The notes beneath the pieces were generated by a model that saw only the letters and a list, made by a program, of their open reading frames with translations, was not told the origin of the DNA and ran no database searches. Source: Bacillota bacterium (GTDB lineage: Bacteria > Bacillota > Bacilli > Alicyclobacillales > SLC66). Taken from it: a DNA stretch of 9,958 nucleotides. Where the stretch lies: assembly GCA_021846145.1 (NCBI GenBank), contig JAJZCJ010000109.1, positions 1 through 9,958 on the forward strand. Reading direction: 5' to 3'. Made by a program: the position numbers and the translations under genes. Shown here piece by piece: positions 6,905-9,958 of the stretch. The number at the start of each line of letters is the position of its first letter. Position 1 is the first letter of the stretch.

Positions 6905-8216
6905 TAGCCACCGCTTCCTCCCCATGCAGTTGACGAACCAAGGAAACTGCAAACTGGTCTTCACGCAGATGTTCTTGCATGGTTCGATTCACATCATCCA
7001 ACTCAATGTCTTCAAGCACAGATAGCGTTTCAAAAATATCAATACCACGCAGTTTTTGTGCTGTAAACACATGCGCCATTCCCTGAGGAGAATCAAATAA
7101 TGAGACAAAACGACCAATCGCTTTGCGCTTCACCCGAAGAAAATCCGCTTGATCAATGCCAACTTTTGCGATTTTCTGTAATGCATCTTGCGCGCGTGTT
7201 ACTAATTCTAATGGCCGCAAAGAATTACCACCCAGAATTGAATGTCCATATCGTTCAGTAAGCTCATACTCTACAGTAAATCCCTGATCAGTAAGTCCCT
7301 CTTCGATCAACTCATGAAAAAGTTTAGATCCTCTTCCCAAAATAGCATCCATCCATAACTCCATCGCCGCATCTTGACGATTGCGCTGTTTTGGGTCGGA
7401 ACTGGTAAAGGCATCCTTATAGCCAAAGAGAACTCTCGGTTGCGCAATGGCTAGCTGCGATTCCGTCATTGGCTGTACAGCACGACTAGGCCACTCAGGA
7501 TAAAATCTCTCCACGCTTCGCTTATTTGTAAATGTTTTTGCAGCCTGATTATTTTCTATCAACGTCAAAATGGCTTGAGGATCAACCGGTCCAATAATGA
7601 ATAACATCATATTGGAAGGATGATAAAAGGTGCGATAGCACTGATAAAGGTCTTCTTTTGTAATTTTTGCAATCGAATCGACGGTACCCGCAATATCGGT
7701 CGCTGCAGGATGAGTACCGTAAAATCCCTTGAGCAACCCAAAATAAGAGCGCCAATTTGATGTATCCTCATACATTTTAATCTCCTGTGCAATGATCCCT
7801 TTCTCTTTTTCAACATTTTGATCTGTAAAATAAGGGTTTTGCACGAAATCCAAAAGCACTGTTAAGTTTTCCTCTACCAAACTTGTGGAGGAAAATAAAT
7901 AGGTGGTACTGTCAAATGTAGTAAATGCATTGGTCTGTGCACCATATTGAGCAAATCGGTTAAAGACATCACCATCTTCTTCTTCGAACATTTTATGCTC
8001 CAAAAAATGTGCAATCCCATCTGGAACCTTTACGCGTTTTCCTGATTCTGGATTGAGAAATTCACTATCTAATGATCCGTATTTTGTGGTAAAGGTGGCA
8101 TACGTTTGACGGAAATCCTTTTTAGGGAGAATAAACACTCTCAATCCATTAGCAATCTCAGCCTCATACAGGCTTTCCCAAAGTCGCTCCGATCGCTTTT
8201 CTGCGAGTGTGGTCAT
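6888..8216 (-). CDS. ymfH: M16B metallopeptidase, zinc-binding subunit (YmfH-like)
   Basis: This 442-residue protein belongs to the M16B pitrilysin/processing-peptidase family. It carries the inverted zinc motif HFLEH (70-74: His70, Glu73, His74), and the third ligand is probably Glu145 in AQEIKMYED. The N-terminal half matches the active M16 domain, with GAQTNAFTTFDSTTY at 92-106. The C-terminal half lacks the Arg/Tyr substrate-anchoring pair: the positions matching Arg308 and Tyr315 of YmfF are Ile304 and Gln311. No signal peptide is seen, so it is likely cytoplasmic. The ATG at 8216 overlaps the ymfF stop (ATGA) with an AAGGGGG tract upstream. The strict coupling suits a heterodimer with YmfF. 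B. subtilis has the same pair; the natural substrate is unknown to me. Confidence 0.92.
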   Translation of the reverse strand: MTTLAEKRSERLWESLYEAEIANGLRVFILPKKDFRQTYATFTTKYGSLDSEFLNPESGKRVKVPDGIAHFLEHKMFEEEDGDVFNRFAQYGAQTNAFTTFDSTTYLFSSTSLVEENLTVLLDFVQNPYFTDQNVEKEKGIIAQEIKMYEDTSNWRSYFGLLKGFYGTHPAATDIAGTVDSIAKITKEDLYQCYRTFYHPSNMMLFIIGPVDPQAILTLIENNQAAKTFTNKRSVERFYPEWPSRAVQPMTESQLAIAQPRVLFGYKDAFTSSDPKQRNRQDAAMELWMDAILGRGSKLFHELIEEGLTDQGFTVEYELTERYGHSILGGNSLRPLELVTRAQDALQKIAKVGIDQADFLRVKRKAIGRFVSLFDSPQGMAHVFTAQKLRGIDIFETLSVLEDIELDDVNRTMQEHLREDQFAVSLVRQLHGEEAVASESTN

Positions 8217-9529
8217 TGCGCCAATCCCCCTTTATCTTTAAGAAAATACACCGTATCCAGCGCTACTTGCTGTGCTACGCGTATCACATCTTCTTTGTTC
8301 ACCTGATCAATAGCTGCCATTAATTCTTCGACTGTCCATGCACGACCCGTGTAACGTGCATACATTTGCAGGGCTGCTCCGGTCAGTGGCGGATCATCAG
8401 ATTGCATGTACTGGTTGATCAACCCCACCTGTGTAAATTTCAATTCATCATCAGTGATGTTGCCATTCTCGATATCTTTCATCTGGAGTTCGATGACTTT
8501 TCGAGCTTCAACATAATGTTCTGAATCAATGCCAGCGTAAATAAACAAATATCCCTTTAACCCTTCCAGCCTACTAGAGGCATAATAAGCTAAACTGGCC
8601 TTTTCTCTGACATTAATAAATAATTTAGAATGAGGGAATCCCCCTAAAATACCATTGTACACAAGCAATGCCGGGTAATCATCTGACGCATAATTAATGC
8701 CAGTTCGAAGTCCTAAATTAAGCTTCCCTTGATTAACTTCCATCTCTTCCATGAGTTCTTTGACCTCTGTCCCAGACGTTGCTTTGGCCTTTTGTAGAGT
8801 AAGCGGCTCCTCAATATCAGCTTGAAATAAATCTTTGTAATGCCCAAACACACGTGTCACTATCGCTTTGGCACCCTCAATCTCAAGGTCTCCAACAATG
8901 TACAGATGAAGTGGTTTCGTTTTCACAATCGCCAAATATTCCTGTAGAAGTGTTTGTGGATCTAATGTTTCTAAATCCTTGGCATACCCTAATCGAGGAA
9001 TGCCATATGGTTCATCTTCAGCCATGATTTCCAGACATTTCTCCGCAGCATAGCTCATTTTATCGTTAATTAAATTAGAAATTTTCTGATCATGCAGGAT
9101 CCCTTCAATTTGAAAAGCACGCTTGGCAAACCCCGAATCTTCCTGAAACGGGTCAAATATCATCTCAGCAAACAGTTGCATTGCCTGCTCAAAAAGTCCA
9201 ATTTCATGAACGATCTGCTCATCAGGCACTTGCAAAATGTACTCAAGCGTCTGAACATCGCCATGCTTGCCAATACGAGCATGCATATTGGCTCCAAATA
9301 AATCCTCAATCGCACGCATCAGCAAATCAGGCGCTGGTCTTGTCATGGTTCCGTGCAATAAAAGAGAGGGCAACAATGCATGCCTAGTTACCGTTTCCTT
9401 ACGGAGTGGCAGATCAATTACTGCATATACGGTAGTCGTTTTATATTTTTTTGTGGCACGAACCTGCGCATCAATGCCATTTTCAAACAGCGATACCCAC
9501 TCATTTTCCAAAATTCTTCTTGCCTCCAT
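8213..9529 (-). CDS. ymfF: M16B peptidase-like partner subunit without zinc motif (YmfF-like)
   Basis: This 438-residue M16-family protein has no HxxEH. The matching region near 50-61 reads RHALLPSLLLHG, so it cannot bind the catalytic zinc. It keeps the C-terminal GGFPHSKLF (296-304) and the Arg308/Tyr315 pair in VREKASLAY. It is the usual non-catalytic partner of YmfH: one subunit supplies zinc chemistry and the other helps hold substrate. ATG 9529 is the first start, but it has no well-spaced Shine-Dalgarno (a GGGAG lies ~18 nt away). GGAGG inside the first codons (9528-9524) is 11 nt before an in-frame TTG at 9511, which is a credible alternative start giving 432 residues. First gene of the ymfF-ymfH-pseudouridine synthase operon. 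Confidence 0.9.
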   Translation of the reverse strand: MEARRILENEWVSLFENGIDAQVRATKKYKTTTVYAVIDLPLRKETVTRHALLPSLLLHGTMTRPAPDLLMRAIEDLFGANMHARIGKHGDVQTLEYILQVPDEQIVHEIGLFEQAMQLFAEMIFDPFQEDSGFAKRAFQIEGILHDQKISNLINDKMSYAAEKCLEIMAEDEPYGIPRLGYAKDLETLDPQTLLQEYLAIVKTKPLHLYIVGDLEIEGAKAIVTRVFGHYKDLFQADIEEPLTLQKAKATSGTEVKELMEEMEVNQGKLNLGLRTGINYASDDYPALLVYNGILGGFPHSKLFINVREKASLAYYASSRLEGLKGYLFIYAGIDSEHYVEARKVIELQMKDIENGNITDDELKFTQVGLINQYMQSDDPPLTGAALQMYARYTGRAWTVEELMAAIDQVNKEDVIRVAQQVALDTVYFLKDKGGLAQ

Positions 9530-9564
9530 CGTGAAGTAAAATTCTTGCTCCCTATACTACGCTT

Positions 9565-9594
9565 ATTATATATGTTCGCGACAAACCCATTCAA
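9565..9594 (-). promoter_or_regulatory. Probable SigA promoter of the ymfF operon
   Basis: Read on the minus strand, TTGAAT (9594-9589) and a perfect TATAAT (9570-9565) are 18 bp apart. A start near 9558 would give a leader of about 29 nt before ATG 9529. The -35 box overlaps the T-tract of the upstream gene's terminator, so this promoter directly follows the end of the zinc-finger gene's transcript. Confidence 0.6.
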
Positions 9595-9625
9595 AAAACC
9601 CAAATCCCATGCACAAGGATTTGGG
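9593..9625 (-). terminator. Strong intrinsic terminator after the zinc-finger gene
   Basis: On the minus strand CCCAAATCC (9625-9617) and GGATTTGGG (9607-9599) form a perfect 9-bp stem around a 9-nt loop, followed by six T (9598-9593). It lies 30 nt after the stop of the zinc-finger gene and separates that gene from the ymfF operon. Confidence 0.9.
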
Positions 9626-9655
9626 CGATAATAAAATTTTAAAATTCTGCAATCT

Positions 9656-9916
9656 TCACGAACGTTTCACTTGATTTCGTACCGCACCTTGCGCCACTTC
9701 AAAATCCATTCTCGTGATCACTTGTGACGAATGAATCCATTGTTGAATTTCTCGTTTCATGGCTGGTGTCACGTACTTTGGCACACCATATTGACTTACA
9801 ATCTCCTTGCGCGACATATGATGGCGGCTTTGACAATGATTATTGGTCAACGCCTCCATCAATTCGCCACAGATCGGACATTGAAACACGGACACCCATC
9901 CCTTCAACGTAGGCAT
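9656..9916 (-). CDS. Small C2H2 zinc-finger protein, MucR/Ros-like
   Basis: From the ATG at 9916 this is 86 residues. It has one zinc finger: Cys13, Cys16, His27 and His32 (CPIC, then NHCQSRHH, spacing C-x2-C-x10-H-x4-H). The finger is followed by MSRKEIVSQYGVP. The layout recalls Ros/MucR-type finger regulators (finger, then a xxPEEYRxxxGxP-like stretch), so a DNA-binding role is possible. The C-terminus is basic (VRNQVKRS). The frame is open from 9917 to the right edge without a stop, and the purine-rich AGGTGGAG before 9916 is 11 nt away, so the true start may lie upstream or outside the window. It is terminated by the hairpin at 9593-9625. I cannot name a target; the family link is by motif only. 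Confidence 0.6.
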   Translation of the reverse strand: MPTLKGWVSVFQCPICGELMEALTNNHCQSRHHMSRKEIVSQYGVPKYVTPAMKREIQQWIHSSQVITRMDFEVAQGAVRNQVKRS

Positions 9917-9958
9917 GTCGCATGCAACTCCACCTGTTAGCGCCTCTAGGATGTAATG

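Noticed and set aside
6905..6964. Longer start for the pseudouridine synthase
   Set aside because: It would overlap ymfH by 77 bp without a ribosome binding site; GTG 6904 fits the S4 domain start.
9418..9603. 61-residue minus-strand frame over the ymfF start
   Set aside because: It crosses the terminator, promoter and ymfF start in another frame and has no ribosome site or recognisable motif.

Overview
The window reads as a housekeeping chromosomal segment of a Gram-positive, low-to-mid G+C Bacillota, most likely class Bacilli. The evidence is the gene set: a SEDS peptidoglycan polymerase, the MurT/GatD lipid II amidation pair, a YmfF/YmfH M16B peptidase pair, a TcdA/YrvM-type dehydratase and strong AAGGAGG-like ribosome binding sites. 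An acidophilic Alicyclobacillus-like relative is possible, but that is only an impression. I saw no rRNA, tRNA, CRISPR array, insertion sequence or prophage gene.

Layout, left to right. (1) At the left edge lies the N-terminal half of a DedA-family membrane protein on the minus strand. (2) Divergent from it, a plus-strand operon runs from 571 to 2708: an FtsW/SpoVE-type glycosyltransferase whose stop overlaps the start of a metallo-beta-lactamase-fold hydrolase (ATGA). It closes with an intrinsic terminator. (3) Convergent to that, a minus-strand operon covers 5186 down to 2752: a three-helix membrane protein of unknown function, then murT, then gatD, the last two overlapping. (4) tcdA stands alone on the plus strand (5277-5957) behind a plausible SigA promoter. 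(5) A minus-strand operon runs from 9529 to 5954: ymfF, ymfH and a RluA/RluD-family pseudouridine synthase, each overlapping the next. It has its own promoter near 9565-9594. (6) At the right edge a small C2H2 zinc-finger protein on the minus strand ends in a strong intrinsic terminator whose T-tract touches the ymfF promoter.

Two functional themes appear. FtsW polymerises lipid II and MurT/GatD amidates lipid II, so envelope synthesis is represented on both strands around 571-5186. TcdA and the pseudouridine synthase are RNA-modification enzymes, placed tail to tail with a 3-base overlap of their stop codons and no terminator between them.

Most of the window is conventional. The parts most worth a second look are the altered fourth zinc ligand in MurT, the complementary loss of motifs in the two M16 subunits, the FtsW-hydrolase coupling, the unidentified membrane protein ahead of murT, and a possible leader ORF ahead of ftsW. 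I found no strong sign of an undescribed system.
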